Made by a program: the position numbers and the translations under genes. A stretch of DNA of 64,000 bases from Rhododendron vialii (Eukaryota; Streptophyta; Magnoliopsida; Ericales; Ericaceae), in assembly GCF_030253575.1 (NCBI RefSeq), contig NC_080558.1:3482001-3546000 (forward strand), in the 5' to 3' direction. The notes beneath the pieces are model-generated. The model had not been told where the DNA came from, ran no database searches, and saw nothing but the letters and a program-made list of their open reading frames with translations. Positions 1 through 10,576 of the stretch are shown here, piece after piece (position 1 is the first letter of the stretch; every line of letters begins with the position of its first letter).

Positions 1-764
1 AAACACTATTTTTAACAGATAAGCCACTAATACTAAACCCGAGATCTGCTCTCAATGATTAATCACAAGCCCTCAAGCCGTTTCACCGAGTTTAAAATTT
101 ATGTTTTGGCGAATTGGCGTAGTTTTTATTTGACTGTTGATAATTTTTACTAGGTTTTTTAATTGAATAACTGTAAGATTTCAACTTTGCGTGTTCTACT
201 TTCATACAACTCTTAATCTTCTTCTTCAAAAAATAAAAATAAAAATTGTGATATTTTTTTTAAAAACTTATATAACGCCTTAAATTATTAAACTAATTGC
301 TTCCCACCAATAAACTCGAGAGTACCAAGAATACCTACCGTAGTCTCACTCTCAAGAATATGCCAATTGGTTCCAGGTTTTATAATAATAATTTGCTTTG
401 ATCCATATCTTATTTACATGGTTTTATCCAATTTAAAATCATATCAGCCAATGCTTATCCAAACTAATCAAATTTTTTAATCAAAATGTTAGTACAATGT
501 ACACCTAGACCTAAGCGAACCATACCCACAAAGATAAGAGAAAAGTTAGTTAATTAAAGGTCAGAAATTCAAGACTCGTAAAAAAATTAATCCAAAAAAC
601 AAAAAAAAGAATTGATTTTGACATTTTCCTTTTGCTCAAATGTTTTTTTATGTGGAAATATAAGAACCTTTTTTTCCCTGATACAAACACAAATATATAT
701 GAAAAATAATTTTGTAATTTAAAACTAAAACCCCAAGAATTGGCTGGTGGTTTTGGCAAAAGAC
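1..764. other. AT-rich intergenic DNA, no gene seen
   Basis: The sequence is AT-rich with many poly-A and poly-T runs. The short open frames here have no coding bias and no recognisable domain. I see no RNA gene. Confidence 0.5.
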
Positions 765-1155
765 TTAGAGCATCTTCAATCCTTGATTTCAAATTAGAGA
801 TGTCAAAAAAATTTTGAAGACTTATGTGGCATTTTGGCATTACCAATTTAACATCATAGCCTCCTTTTCAACACTTATACCTAATTCTTTTTATTTGACA
901 TCAATCTATTCCTCTTCAACTCTTATGTCAAATGACATTTTTCAAATTCAAACAGCCAAAATTTTCAAACGGTTATGTTTTTCAAAAATTGGCATGCCAC
1001 TAGCTTGATGCCAAATTGGCATGTTTGGAGCAAGCTTAAATTACACGTGGACTTGGCCTAAGGAAATGCAGCTTGATTGGAACAGAAGAAGCTGTCAAAA
1101 GTTTACATTGAACATCCACCTCAGATTTGGCATCCTCCGGTTGGAGATGCTCTTA
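765..1155. mobile_element. Tourist-like MITE (PIF/Harbinger type)
   Basis: The left end reads GAGCATCTTCAATCC and the right end is the inverse of GAGCATCTCCAACC. Both ends are flanked by the trinucleotide TTA, the 3-bp target duplication usual for PIF/Harbinger elements. The element proper is about 385 bp, has no coding capacity and repeats TTGGCAT-type words inside. The superfamily call rests on termini and target site only. Confidence 0.7.
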
Positions 1156-1680
1156 TGCCTTGTTTGTTTCAAAATTTGGAAAAAAAATTCCAATTCAAAA
1201 AACACTCATTACCCATATCTTCAATCATTATTCTTATTTCTCTCTTCATTCATTACCTCTGCTTTTCAATCATTACTCTCTTCAAAAAAATTTCAAAAAT
1301 TCATTCAGACACAGCATTAAAGTTTGTTTTCCCTCAAGATCTTAGGTTCGATCACCCTCATTGTCCACAATTTGTGTAAACACGAAAAGGAATATAGAAG
1401 AGGCCGTACCTATAACCAAATGTATATCAATTGATATTCAATTCATGTGATTTTTAACATAGTTGATAATTTCGATGATGCCTAATCAGTGAATGATTTC
1501 GATCATCAAAATCGGTTCGGTTCAGAATGAGCCCAAGAGTGGGTCGATGATCGAGAGGATCCTCCTCCGACACTAAAGTATACAGTATTTAAATAAATAA
1601 AAAAACTTTCTAAAATCAATTTCGGAAAAAAGAAAAAAAAAGTCACTTATTTTTCAATTTCAAATTTGGGGCACTGACAC
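1156..1680. other. Intergenic DNA, no gene seen
   Basis: Overlapping open frames near 1077-1379 encode low-complexity Phe/Ser-rich peptides typical of AT-rich noncoding DNA. I see no splice-supported gene. Confidence 0.4.
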
Positions 1681-1689
1681 AGTCCTTTT

Positions 1690-1960
1690 GACGGTTTCCG
1701 TACCCTTCCGCAAAACGAGGGGCATATTCCCCGCACCCAGCAGGATTACAAGGGCATTCAAGTAATTTCGTCCCCACCTCTCCAATCAGTAACAACCACG
1801 ACTCCTCGATCAGGACACGTGTGTAGTCTCACCATCACGTCCGTGCAACCCACCTAGGGCCCGACCACTGCCACGTGACCAACCGCACCAAAAGACAGGA
1901 TTATCCTCGCCATGTCACGCGCCCAGGTGGCCTAGCAGTCCCAGTCAGCACACCACCCCG
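1690..1960 (+). promoter_or_regulatory. GC-rich block with two G-box (ABRE-type) sites
   Basis: A block clearly richer in G+C than its surroundings carries two CACGTG palindromes at 1816-1821 and 1872-1877, plus further ACGT and CACGC words. CACGTG is the binding core of plant bZIP (ABF/AREB) and bHLH/PIF factors. The block lies about 1.0 kb upstream of the DUF506 TATA box, so it may be a distal promoter module. It could also belong to an unrecognised transcript starting near the pyrimidine-rich stretch at 2020-2090. Binding is inferred from motif identity alone. Confidence 0.4.
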
Positions 1961-2900
1961 AGACATTATCCCCTAAGTAAAGAACATAGTAGCATATTAT
2001 GCCCAGACATTCAGATTAACACACTCTCTATATTTCATTTCTTCTCTTTTCTTTTTTGTCCTCATTATATTCTCTCACCCAACACGCATTGTGAAATTAT
2101 TGCAAATTTTTACATATTTCTCTAAGCTTATCGATTAAAACGTTGTGTGTGTGTGTGTGTTTTTTTTTTTTTTTAACATAAATGTTGTGTTATTCAATAG
2201 TCTTTTACGAACTTTCTTAAAAGAAAAAGGAGATTGGCTTAGGTTTTAACTTGTATATCATTCAAAGAATCTTGAATCAACTTTAATTAAATCTGAGCTT
2301 GAGTAGTTTCAAATCAAGCTCAAATAATGAGTAGTTTTAAATCGAGATCAAGTAGCTTTAGTATTGGTTTTTCGAACAAGATTAGCGATTCAGATTTTGA
2401 AAATATCACCTTTTTTTTTATTCAAGTAGCTTTTTTTTTTACTTTTTTTTTTTGATAAATAAAAATCTGTAGATGGTACTAGCAAATGTGGAACAAAAGG
2501 AATATTTAATTTCAAGAACTTATTTGTGTATCAAGCCCGTCTTGAACAAGTCATTTTGGGTGACAAGTCCATTTTTACGATATTAAATAAATAATCTTGT
2601 AGAGTTAAGATTTCTTGTTACAGACAAAAATAAATAATCCGCTCTAACGAATTTTTCGTTTTCGTTGTTAGTTTATTTCTTTCTCCACGTGAGCCTAGGC
2701 TCTTGAATTGTTCTCTATTGCGTTTAATTTTACTATTGAACGGCTCACATGAATGATGTAGTGTCATGTTATTACATTTTCTAGAATATAATTTTCCTGC
2801 CTTCTATTACAGTAATAAAAAAGAAATTTAGACACACCGTTGATGTGGTGTTCCAGGCTCACTCAACACCTCCCCCCACCCCCTTTCACCTCTCCCACCC
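1961..2900. other. Upstream region of the DUF506 gene
   Basis: AT-rich DNA with a short (GT)n run near 2144 and poly-T tracts. No coding sequence is seen. It presumably carries the proximal promoter of the gene at 3661. Confidence 0.4.
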
Positions 2901-2901
2901 C

Positions 2902-2908
2902 TATAAAA
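2902..2908 (+). promoter_or_regulatory. TATA box of the DUF506 gene
   Basis: CTATAAAACC lies in a C/T-rich context, followed after about 30 bp by CA-type start candidates near 2935. The distance to the uORF and to the leader intron fits a normal plant core promoter. Confidence 0.6.
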
Positions 2909-3026
2909 CCCTCTCAACTCCCACATTCATCATTTCACTTCTCAAAAACAGCCAAACAAGCCTCTAGCTAGACCCATTTTACAGTACCTTCTCACCAAAA
3001 AATCACCCACCGCCGGTGCCCGGGAA

Positions 3027-3125
3027 ATGCTTGTTCCGGCGACCGGTTCCCTTCTCCCCACACGCAACCTCCTTGTCTCCTTCCACCGCCGTCACGTCTT
3101 CTACGAACAACCCCAAAGCAAGTGA
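3027..3125 (+). CDS. Upstream ORF (32 codons) in the DUF506 leader
   Basis: This is an ATG-initiated frame of 32 codons ending in TGA, lying wholly in the first leader exon. It is GC-rich, unlike the surrounding leader and intron. The peptide begins MLVPATGS and ends YEQPQSK. It stops about 30 nt before the proposed leader intron donor at 3158, so it would be present in spliced mRNA. Upstream ATGs usually lower translation of the main frame. Whether the peptide is conserved, and so regulatory by sequence, cannot be told from one genome. Confidence 0.4.
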   Translation: MLVPATGSLLPTRNLLVSFHRRHVFYEQPQSK

Positions 3126-3157
3126 TTCCATTCTTCGCCACACACCACCGAGGAAAG

Positions 3158-3659
3158 GTATTGCATTAATTTCTAGATTTTTCGATTTTGGTCCTTGGAC
3201 TTAGATTTAAAATTAATCTGAGACCAACCGTGATCGTTGATCTGTTTGATACCTTGAGGTGAGGCTGTATCAATTGGATTAATGTGTTTTGCGGAGCCTT
3301 TTTTTTCTCAGTCAAGATTGTTACGAGACTCCTTGATTAGACTTACCATTTGACATTTTTGACTGCTCACTGCAACTTTTGCAAGGAAAGGAAAAATAAA
3401 GTATTTTTGCCATAAGATTAGCTTCAATTTTTTAGCACAAGATTTTTTTCTTTTTAAAGAAATCTTGATTATACATTAGTTTCAACCCAATTAAATTGAA
3501 AGGTCTAAAATTTTTATCAAATAATTTCTATCAAATGAACACATAAATATTCTCCTTTACTTTGCTTGACCCTTTGCTTGACCATAGCTTTCTCGAGAAT
3601 AATTTTTTTTTTGCACTATTTTCTGGACAGGTAAACGAAGCCTAAAGTGTAATTTACAG
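3158..3659 (+). other. Leader (5' UTR) intron of the DUF506 gene
   Basis: A donor AAAG/GTATTG at 3157/3158 and a CAG acceptor at 3659, directly before GATG, bound about 500 bp of T-rich DNA. An alternative CAG acceptor lies at 3630. The intron joins the leader exon to the start codon at 3661. It is inferred from splice motifs and base composition. Confidence 0.5.
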
Positions 3660-3660
3660 G

Positions 3661-5122
3661 ATGCCTCCGATGAAGATTCAACCACTCGATTCTCAAGCGT
3701 ACAACGAGTCCTTGATCCGGAACACCGATGCGGCCAAACCGGTGTTGAAATCGCGGCTCAAGAGGCTCTTCGACCGGCAGTTCCCGAGCGTGCTGCGTAA
3801 TAATTCCTCGGCGGCGACGGCGGCCGAGTTCGAGCCGAGCTCCGTGTGCCTGGCCAAAATGGTGCAGAATTTCATCGAGGAGAGTCAGGATAGCAAATCG
3901 GCCGCGAAATGCGGCCGGAACCGCTGCAACTGCTTCAACGGCAACATCAACGACAGCTCCGACGATGAATTTGACGTCTCCAGTGGTTTTAACGAGTCCG
4001 GCACGTCCCCTTCAGCTGTTGATTCTTTGGAAATGCTCAAGGTAAGGTGTCCTTATAACCAGTTATCTGGATCAGCTTACGCCCGTCTCCATAAATCCAG
4101 TGCCTTCTCCTATACGTATATTTCGGTTCAATCTGAAGTGTATCTCTGCGTGCAGAGTTTGATTCCGTGTGCGAGTGTTGACGAGAGACATCTCTTAGCG
4201 GAGACGTCGAAGATCGTCGAAAAGAACAAAATCTGCGAGAAAAAGGATCTGAGGAAAATCGTAACCGACGGCCTGTTGCTTCTTGGCTACGATGCTTCCA
4301 TTTGCAAATCGCGTTGGGAAAAATCCCCCGGCCCCTCGTTTCCTGCCGGTACACACACACTCTCTCTCTCTCTCTCAATCGCCTGCCTGTTGAAATGATA
4401 AATGTAAAAGTGGTTAATGAAACACTCAACTGATGAGTCAAAATATTTAGATCTTCTAATATTCGTTCATAGAATGTGTTTGTATGTGATTATATGAAGA
4501 TTTTAATTCGATCTTCGTCGGATGAAGTATTAATGTTTTTGTGTGTGATTATGCAGGGGAATATGAGTACATAGACGTGATTGCAGAAGCGGAGAGAGTT
4601 ATAATCGACGTCGATTTCAGATCAGAGTTCGGGATAGCCCGACCGACCGGAGGATACAAACTGATTCTCCAATCGCTACCGTTGATTTTCGTCGGCAGGT
4701 CTGATCGTCTCCAACAGATTGTTTCGATCGCGTCGGAAGCGGCGAATCAGAGCCTGAAGAAGAAGGGGATGCACGTTCCGCCGTGGAGGAAGGTTGAGTA
4801 CATGAGAGCCAAATGGCTCTCTTCTCACACCAGAACCGCCGCCGCCGCGGCTCCACAAAATGACGTCGTGGACGAGGCTGAAAAAATTGAATTAGTTAGG
4901 GCTGAGAGCGAAGGCGGAGAGTTGGAATTGATCTTCGGGGAGAAGACGGCGGCAGCAGAAGTGAATTCCGCCGAAACAGAAGCGGAGGCGACGGGGGACG
5001 GAGGGTTGTTTCCGGCGATGGCGTGCCCGTGGAAGCCGCCGGCGGTGAAACCGAAGAGATGCGAGAGAGGAGGAGCCAAGGTGGTTACCGGATTAGCTTC
5101 TCTCCTCCGGGAAAAACCCTAA
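3661..5122 (+). CDS. DUF506 (PDDEXK-like) family protein
   Basis: Coding exons are 3661-4041, 4156-4348 and 4557-5122, giving 379 aa. Both introns have GT-AG ends, and the phases (0, then 1) keep frame. The plant DUF506 family (PF04720) is distantly related to PDDEXK nucleases, but its biochemical role is not settled. Family signs are an N-terminal SRLKRLFDRQFP stretch, an acidic Ser/Asp linker, the block KKDLRKIVTDGLLLLGYDAS at about 165-184, SRWEKSPGPSFPAGEYEYIDVI, the VIIDVDFRSEFGIARPT block, and a C-terminal PWKPP-VKPKRC motif. A stretch of about 60 residues rich in Glu/Ala before that motif looks lineage-specific. Exon 3 is GC-rich, unlike its flanks. The start at 3661 directly follows the leader intron acceptor. 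The protein is complete with no break. Confidence 0.88.
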
Positions 5123-5223
5123 CAAATTTTGGATTTTTTGTTTCAGTTTTTTTTTTTTAATAATTCAGAGAAACATATGAAAATATATATAGAGAGAGGA
5201 GAAACTATATACTCCTATAACCA

Positions 5224-5579
5224 GAGTTTCGGATAATCGAGAAATCTATTAAAATCCCCTGCTTCGTTTTTTTTTGGCAAGAGGGTATATCATGTAATAT
5301 GTGAATCAATGGCGATATCGCGCTTGTAATAAATTAGTTTAAATTTAGCAGACTTATCTAATTGTTAGTAGAACATGCTTGAGCTTCGGATGATCGGTAA
5401 ATGGTTTAATCCCTCGTTTTCGTTCGTTTTTTGTTGGCAAGGGAATCATGTAATATGTGAATCTACGAATGAATGTATATCGTGATTGTAATGAATTAGT
5501 TTGAATTTAGTAATGAATTAGTTTGAATTTAGTAGACTTATCTAATTGTGAATAGAAAATGCTGAGTTGCGAATAGTCA
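5224..5579 (+). repeat. Tandem repeat in the DUF506 3' flank, left part
   Basis: Units begin at about 5224, 5381 and 5564 with GAGTTTCGGATAATCG or variants. Each runs through CTTCGTTTTTTGTTGGCAAG, ATCATGTAATATGTGAATC and TAATAAATTAGTTTAAATTT. The first two units are about 157 and 183 bp long and clearly diverged; the second contains a short internal duplication of the AATGAATTAGTTTGAATTTAGTA segment. The third unit breaks off near 5580. The array lies just after the DUF506 stop codon and probably supplies its 3' UTR and poly(A) region. Confidence 0.75.
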
Positions 5580-7039
5580 CCTATGTATCTCGTCGACCAA
5601 AACCGTGGACTGCAGGAGTATTACCTTCTGGCGGAATTGCCACAATGACTCTCCGTTTGCAAAAACAAGGAATTGCCACAATATGGCCTTGTATGATCAA
5701 TTTCCTCTGGCGGTTTCATCTCCGGACAGCAAAAGCTTGTTTCGATTTTTGCCCGGACAAACCTTGTTTCGTTTTTTGTTGGCATGGGGATCATGTAATA
5801 GTGTTCCACTTTTAGAAAAAGTAGATTTTGGGAAAAGAATGTAATTTCAAGGTTAAAATTCATGTGTTGACGTAAATAATTTTCCTATCAATATGGATCT
5901 TGTTTGATATATCTCATTAAGATATTTTAAACGGTGCAAAAAAAATTAAAAAATTATTTTTCATTTTTATTATATTTGAATTTGAAATTAACTTCTTTTT
6001 GAAAAAGAGCAGAACGGGGCTATGTGATGTGGTGGGCCGAATCCAACTTGGCCACGGGTTGGCCCGTAGGTTGATACGGCGAGGCTAGGAGACGAGCGTG
6101 ATGGGTTGGACTCGTGCATGCGGTTTAGGCCTAGGCCATATGCGAGTAGTGGGTTTAGGCGAAGGGAGGTGGACCGGACCGAAGGGTTCGGCCCACCGGT
6201 TTTAGAGGCCCAATTCGCAAGCCCAAGGACTGAACCGTCGGGTCGGGCGAATGGGACGGTAGGGCTTAGAGGGTTGGTTCGACCTGGGTGGAGGTCCCTC
6301 CAATTGGTTCTAGAAGCTTTTGGAGCATTCCAGAGTTGGAGCTAGTTTGAGCATGTGTCGTGCACACCTGACTTGGATAGCAAATATATTTGTCTATAAA
6401 TAAGAGAGGATAAACCCTAAGAAATGTACACAATCTTATACCCTACTACAATACTCTCCTCCTCCCCGAGGATCTGAAGGAGCCCGGCGAAAACCACCAC
6501 ACCACAATTGGCGTCGTTGCTGGGGGAGTTCCGGCTGATTTTCTGAGACTCCTGGTGGGATCAGGGCTAGGTTGTGCGGGATACACCGCGGCGTGGACAG
6601 GCCACCACGGACAGAGCAAGACAGCATGAAGGAACACTTCCTCGGCTGGGTTTTTTGGATTGAAGCCGTCCAAAACTCGATCGAACCAGCCAAGGTGGTG
6701 CTTCTTCCTCGAACAAGTTCGTCGGTGGTGTCGGCGTCGGGCTTTGACACCAGAGTAAGGCTCTGGAGCCGTTAGAGTGGCGGTGGATAATAGTGGAGCA
6801 GCGTCGGTTCAAAGGTCACTCAGATCAAAAGTGATCGAAAACAAGATTTGATCACGAGGTTCTATTCATCTCGTCGATACGAGTTCGGAACTAGTAGGAA
6901 CGTAGCCGAATGACATTGGATGAGAGCTCACGGTCCATTCGAGCGCCGAAAAAGGGCAACTGAAGGTTTTTTGGGAATCCGTATCGCGGTTAAGTAGAAA
7001 ATGCAAGACTGTTGGATAATTGATCGCTATTCAAAAAAA
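5580..7039. mobile_element. Insertion splitting the 3' tandem repeat; LTR-retrotransposon remnant
   Basis: This 1.46-kb block separates two halves of the 3'-flank repeat. A short piece of repeat resurfaces at about 5760-5795 (CGTTTTTTGTTGGCATGGGGATCATGTAATA), so at least two events are involved. Within it, 6395-6400 is a TATA box (TCTATAAATAAG), followed by an R/U5-like stretch. At 6509-6527 lies TGGCGTCGTTGCTGGGGGA, close to the complement of the tRNA-Asp 3' end (TGGCGCCGTTGCCGGGGA), the primer site used by several plant Ty3/gypsy groups. An LTR would end at ...CACA at 6506. No gag or pol coding and no second LTR are seen, so this is a truncated or non-autonomous copy. Confidence 0.6.
6509..6527 (+). 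mobile_element. Primer-binding site (tRNA-Asp type) of the LTR remnant
   Basis: The sequence matches the complement of the plant tRNA-Asp 3' end with two C-to-T changes, the kind expected from methyl-cytosine decay. It starts two bases after a CA dinucleotide, the usual LTR terminus. It fixes orientation as plus strand. Confidence 0.65.
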
Positions 7040-7310
7040 GAAGAAGGGATCGTGCTTCGTTTTTTTGTTGGCAAGGGTTATATATGTAATATGTTCATCA
7101 AATACGAACAATCGATATCGTGTATGTAATAAATTAGTTTAAATTTTGTAGATTTATCTAATTTTTAGAAGAAAATACTGAGTTTCGGATAATCGATAAA
7201 TGGCTCAATCCCATGCTTCGTTTTTTGTTAACCAACAACGATACGAACAATCTATATTGTGTTTGTAATAAATTAGTTTAAAATATAGTTGAACTTATTA
7301 AACTGTTTTT
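7040..7310 (+). repeat. Tandem repeat in the DUF506 3' flank, right part
   Basis: Two more units of the repeat seen at 5224-5579 occur here, the first lacking its beginning (7045-7179) and the second starting at 7180 with GAGTTTCGGATAATCG. They share the GCTTCGTTTTTTGTT, AATAAATTAGTTTAAA and TTATCTAATT segments with the left part. Confidence 0.7.
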
Positions 7311-7400
7311 AAAAAATGGGGGTGTTATCCAAAACAATTTGTAGAAAAATGGGGTATTATCCAAAACAATTTGTAGAAAAATGGGGTATTATCCAAACTG
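7311..7400. repeat. 32-bp minisatellite, about 2.7 copies
   Basis: The unit AAAAATGGGGTATTATCC followed by AAAACAATTTGTAG repeats nearly perfectly. It abuts the end of the 3'-flank repeat array. Confidence 0.8.
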
Positions 7401-8214
7401 TGTCAGGATTCAGATTTTATCCAAATATTTTCAGATATCGAAGCCTCGACGGTTTCTGAAGAGGAAACACACGGAATATTCACGGGTTTTAAAAATATTT
7501 ATTGTTATTGGGTAAATAAATATAGAAATTTAGATAAATTGATTATTTTTGGGAGGAGGAGAGGGGGATTAATGACGGCAGGCTCCCGTGCCGTCTCGGA
7601 CGCCGTGAGGGGGAGGCAAAGGTTCATCAGAACAACGTGATATTCTCTCTCCTTTTTGTGACGTTGGAGTGCTGAAACTGGCTGTTCTGGAGAGAGCGGG
7701 GGGGGGGGGGGGGGGGGGGGGGGCTGTCGAAGGCCCTTTTGTTTTTGGGTTGGTTTCACTTTAACCCCCTTAACCAATTTTTGTTTTAACTTTTGACTTT
7801 CAATTGTTTCCGAGTTAGTTCCACTTTAACCCCCTTGATGTTCTCTCCTTTTTGTGACATTGGACCGCTGGACCTGGCTGTTTGAGAAAGACCTACCCAC
7901 CGATGGATAGCTTAAGTGGCAACATCGATGAGCTATAAATTCAGACATTGTGAGCTTGTTCGTTTGGAGTACGCAAAACTTCTGTGCACGGTTCCTAATA
8001 AATTTTTCACTCATTACACTTTAAAACCCTCTCTCAAAATTCAAACCGAATATGGTATGTAAGTTTGAAACTTGACAATCTCTTGGGTTAGACGCAAGAG
8101 AGAAATATTTTGTGAATTCCTAGTCCTGACGTAAGTGACTTGCATTTAACTATTTAACTAGACTGTAAAAGAAAATAGTTGAGATGCGCATAATTTGGCC
8201 CGAACACGCCTAAC

Positions 8215-8216
<2 letters not shown>
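7401..8216. repeat. Intergenic DNA with a poly-G run and a duplicated segment
   Basis: A run of 26 G lies at 7698-7723. Two related segments, near 7636-7800 and 7838-7890, share CTCTCCTTTTTGTGACRTTGG, a CTGGCTGTT word and nearby TTTCACTTTAACCCCCTT text. A third copy of the latter text follows at about 8270-8340. No gene is seen. Confidence 0.5.

Positions 8217-8252
<36 letters not shown>
8217..8252. repeat. (AG)n microsatellite
   Basis: An uninterrupted AG run of about 18 dinucleotides, a good candidate for length polymorphism. Confidence 0.9.
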
Positions 8253-8253
<1 letters not shown>

Positions 8254-10576
8254 CCTTTTGTTTGTGGGTGAGTTTCACTTTAACCCCCTTAATTATCTAA
8301 GCTAAGTTTTTCTTTAACTTTTTTGACTTTCAATTGTTTATTTACTTGCTTTATCCCTCGACTATCAAATTTTAACTATTTTTTCTTCCAAGGGCTACAC
8401 CTGTTCAAATTCACAGTTAAAAATTGCTCCACGTGATATCCATGGGACTTGAGCCGGTAGAAAAAAAACAATGGCCCCCGGTATTTCCATGTAACTTCCT
8501 TTTTTGTAATCATCTTTTTCCATGGAACTGCCAAATTTAAAGAGAAACTGACATTTTTTCATCTAACCAAGTACTACATGTACTATGACATTTACATTGT
8601 TGTTGTCATAACACTTTTACACTAAAACACAAACTTTTTATAACCAAATGTTTAAATCAGCTTGCGAATAACTTGATTAATTCGAGGATTTGAAATTAAC
8701 GATTGAGTAAACCCTCTAGTGATTCCAAAGTTTCGAATGTTTGACCCCCGTAAGATTTGAACATGTGACCTCACAAATTGAAGTTGACAAACGATCCACG
8801 AATAGGTGCAGTTGCAAATTATGGACATAAGTAAAAATTATAACCCTTTTGTTTTTATGATTTTCTCATATTTAGGGCATCCATGGGGAGAACTTCCTAG
8901 AACTCGTTTTTACCAATTTGACTGTACAAGTGGGGAGACATTTTCAAAAAGAAAAAAATAAGTGGGGGGAGGAGCTTTAATAATAGTAGTAATAATACGT
9001 GGTGAAAATGGATTGGGTCAAGAAAGTAGAGCTCCCAAGTGAAGAATATTGACTTTCTTGAAAGGAGTGGACTTGATTAGATTATCTAGAATTGGGTTTA
9101 ACATTCATTTATCCCAACCATGACTGAGGATAAGAGCTAATCCTGAGATCTTACATCTTAATTTTGAACAAAACAAGGTTATATTATTGGGATAAGTAAA
9201 AACATGTGGGGGTTCACCCTTCTTATTTTTGGCAAATGAGGGGGAAAAAAAAGTAGTGTGAAGGATTGAGATTTGGTTTGGTGTTTGATCTTCAACTTCG
9301 ATCTATTGGACTTAACCTATATTGGCAGTTAATTATCAAACCAATAGTTTTTATAAAGAACTTGGAAAAGAGGGTCGATAAATGAGGGGAATGATTTGGC
9401 TAGTGAATCGTTCTAAGTTAACTTCAAAATAACTTAATGAGTTTTGAAAATATGTTTAAAACTTGACTTGTTTATTAAATGAGTCTATTTAAGTGAGGTT
9501 TTCATCGAGCCGATTTCAATTAGTTTGAATTTTAATAACATAAATAAGTAGAATAGTAGTAGCTTGTTGAAACTTAATTTGAAAACTTATCAGTTTTAAA
9601 AAATAAATATTAAAGCTTAATTTTTTATTGGGAAGAAATTGATCGTGAACGAGTTAGGGCTTGGTTTAGGTTTAGAATGAATTTAATTAGTTTTTTTTCT
9701 TAAGCATTTTCTTGTAATATACTGTATTATACAAAATCTTGGTAAAAAAATTGAAGGAGAAAATACAGCCTTTTGTTTAATACTACTATGATACCTGTTG
9801 TCACAAACAATTTACAGTATATATTCAAACTCCAATTAGAAGGTTGCTTTTTCATTGTATTTTTATTAAATCCACCATTTTCTTATATTTTTGTTAGTTC
9901 AATTTATCTCATAATCATTGTGGTGGGCCTTTTATGTAGTCCATTTAGTATACTATCCTACTCAAAGTTGGGTAGGGTCAGTTCTGAGAACTAATCAGAG
10001 GTTGTGGGGTCTATTTTTCAAATAGTACTAGTTTACTTTTTCCTCTTCAAATTTAGTGACAGTAGGCCCCCCCCCCCCTTCTCTCTCTCTCTCTCTCTTT
10101 ATCCATGTTCAGAGTGTTCAAACCAGTTTACGTCTAACTGAATTAATTCTTTTTTGGTCCGGTTGAAAGCAAAAAATCCATGTCCGGATTATGAAATTTA
10201 CAAGAAATAATTTCACTTTCTTATAGCCTGACTCAAAAAAAATAATTCCTGATCAGCTGTGTAAAGAACAAACCCATCAACCCGGGCTAGTGGGGTCTCT
10301 TTCTGAGTACGAAGCAAATAATAAAAGCAATTTGCCTAAAGTTTGACAATAATCATACCACTGTGAAAGCAACCTCCCACCTACACCAACCCCCCCCCCC
10401 CCCCCCCCCTCCCACGCGTCTCTCTCTCTCTCTCTCTCTCTCTCTTTTCCGGAGACGTGATATGGTATGGAGATTGCTTGTTAATACTCGTAAATATTCA
10501 ACAGAGATTGTCAAGACCACAAGATACCGTACGTGGTGTTGAAAAATACTGTTGGTAATTAAAAAAAAACGAAAAT
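8253..10576. other. Intergenic DNA, no gene seen
   Basis: AT-rich DNA with no plausible exon chain. It holds a poly-C run at 10067-10078 next to a (CT)n tract, a second poly-C run at 10390-10409 and (TC)n at 10421-10445. Near 9400-9660 there is diffuse similarity to the GAGTTTTGAAAA/AAACTTGACTTGTTTA-type repeat text that recurs elsewhere in the window. Confidence 0.4.

Noticed and set aside
1021-1379. Three overlapping 70-100-aa plus-strand frames
   Set aside because: Low-complexity Phe/Ser/Leu peptides partly inside a MITE; no homology and no splice context.
4037-5079. Minus-strand open frames opposite DUF506
   Set aside because: They are GC-driven shadows of exons 2 and 3 and carry no domain.
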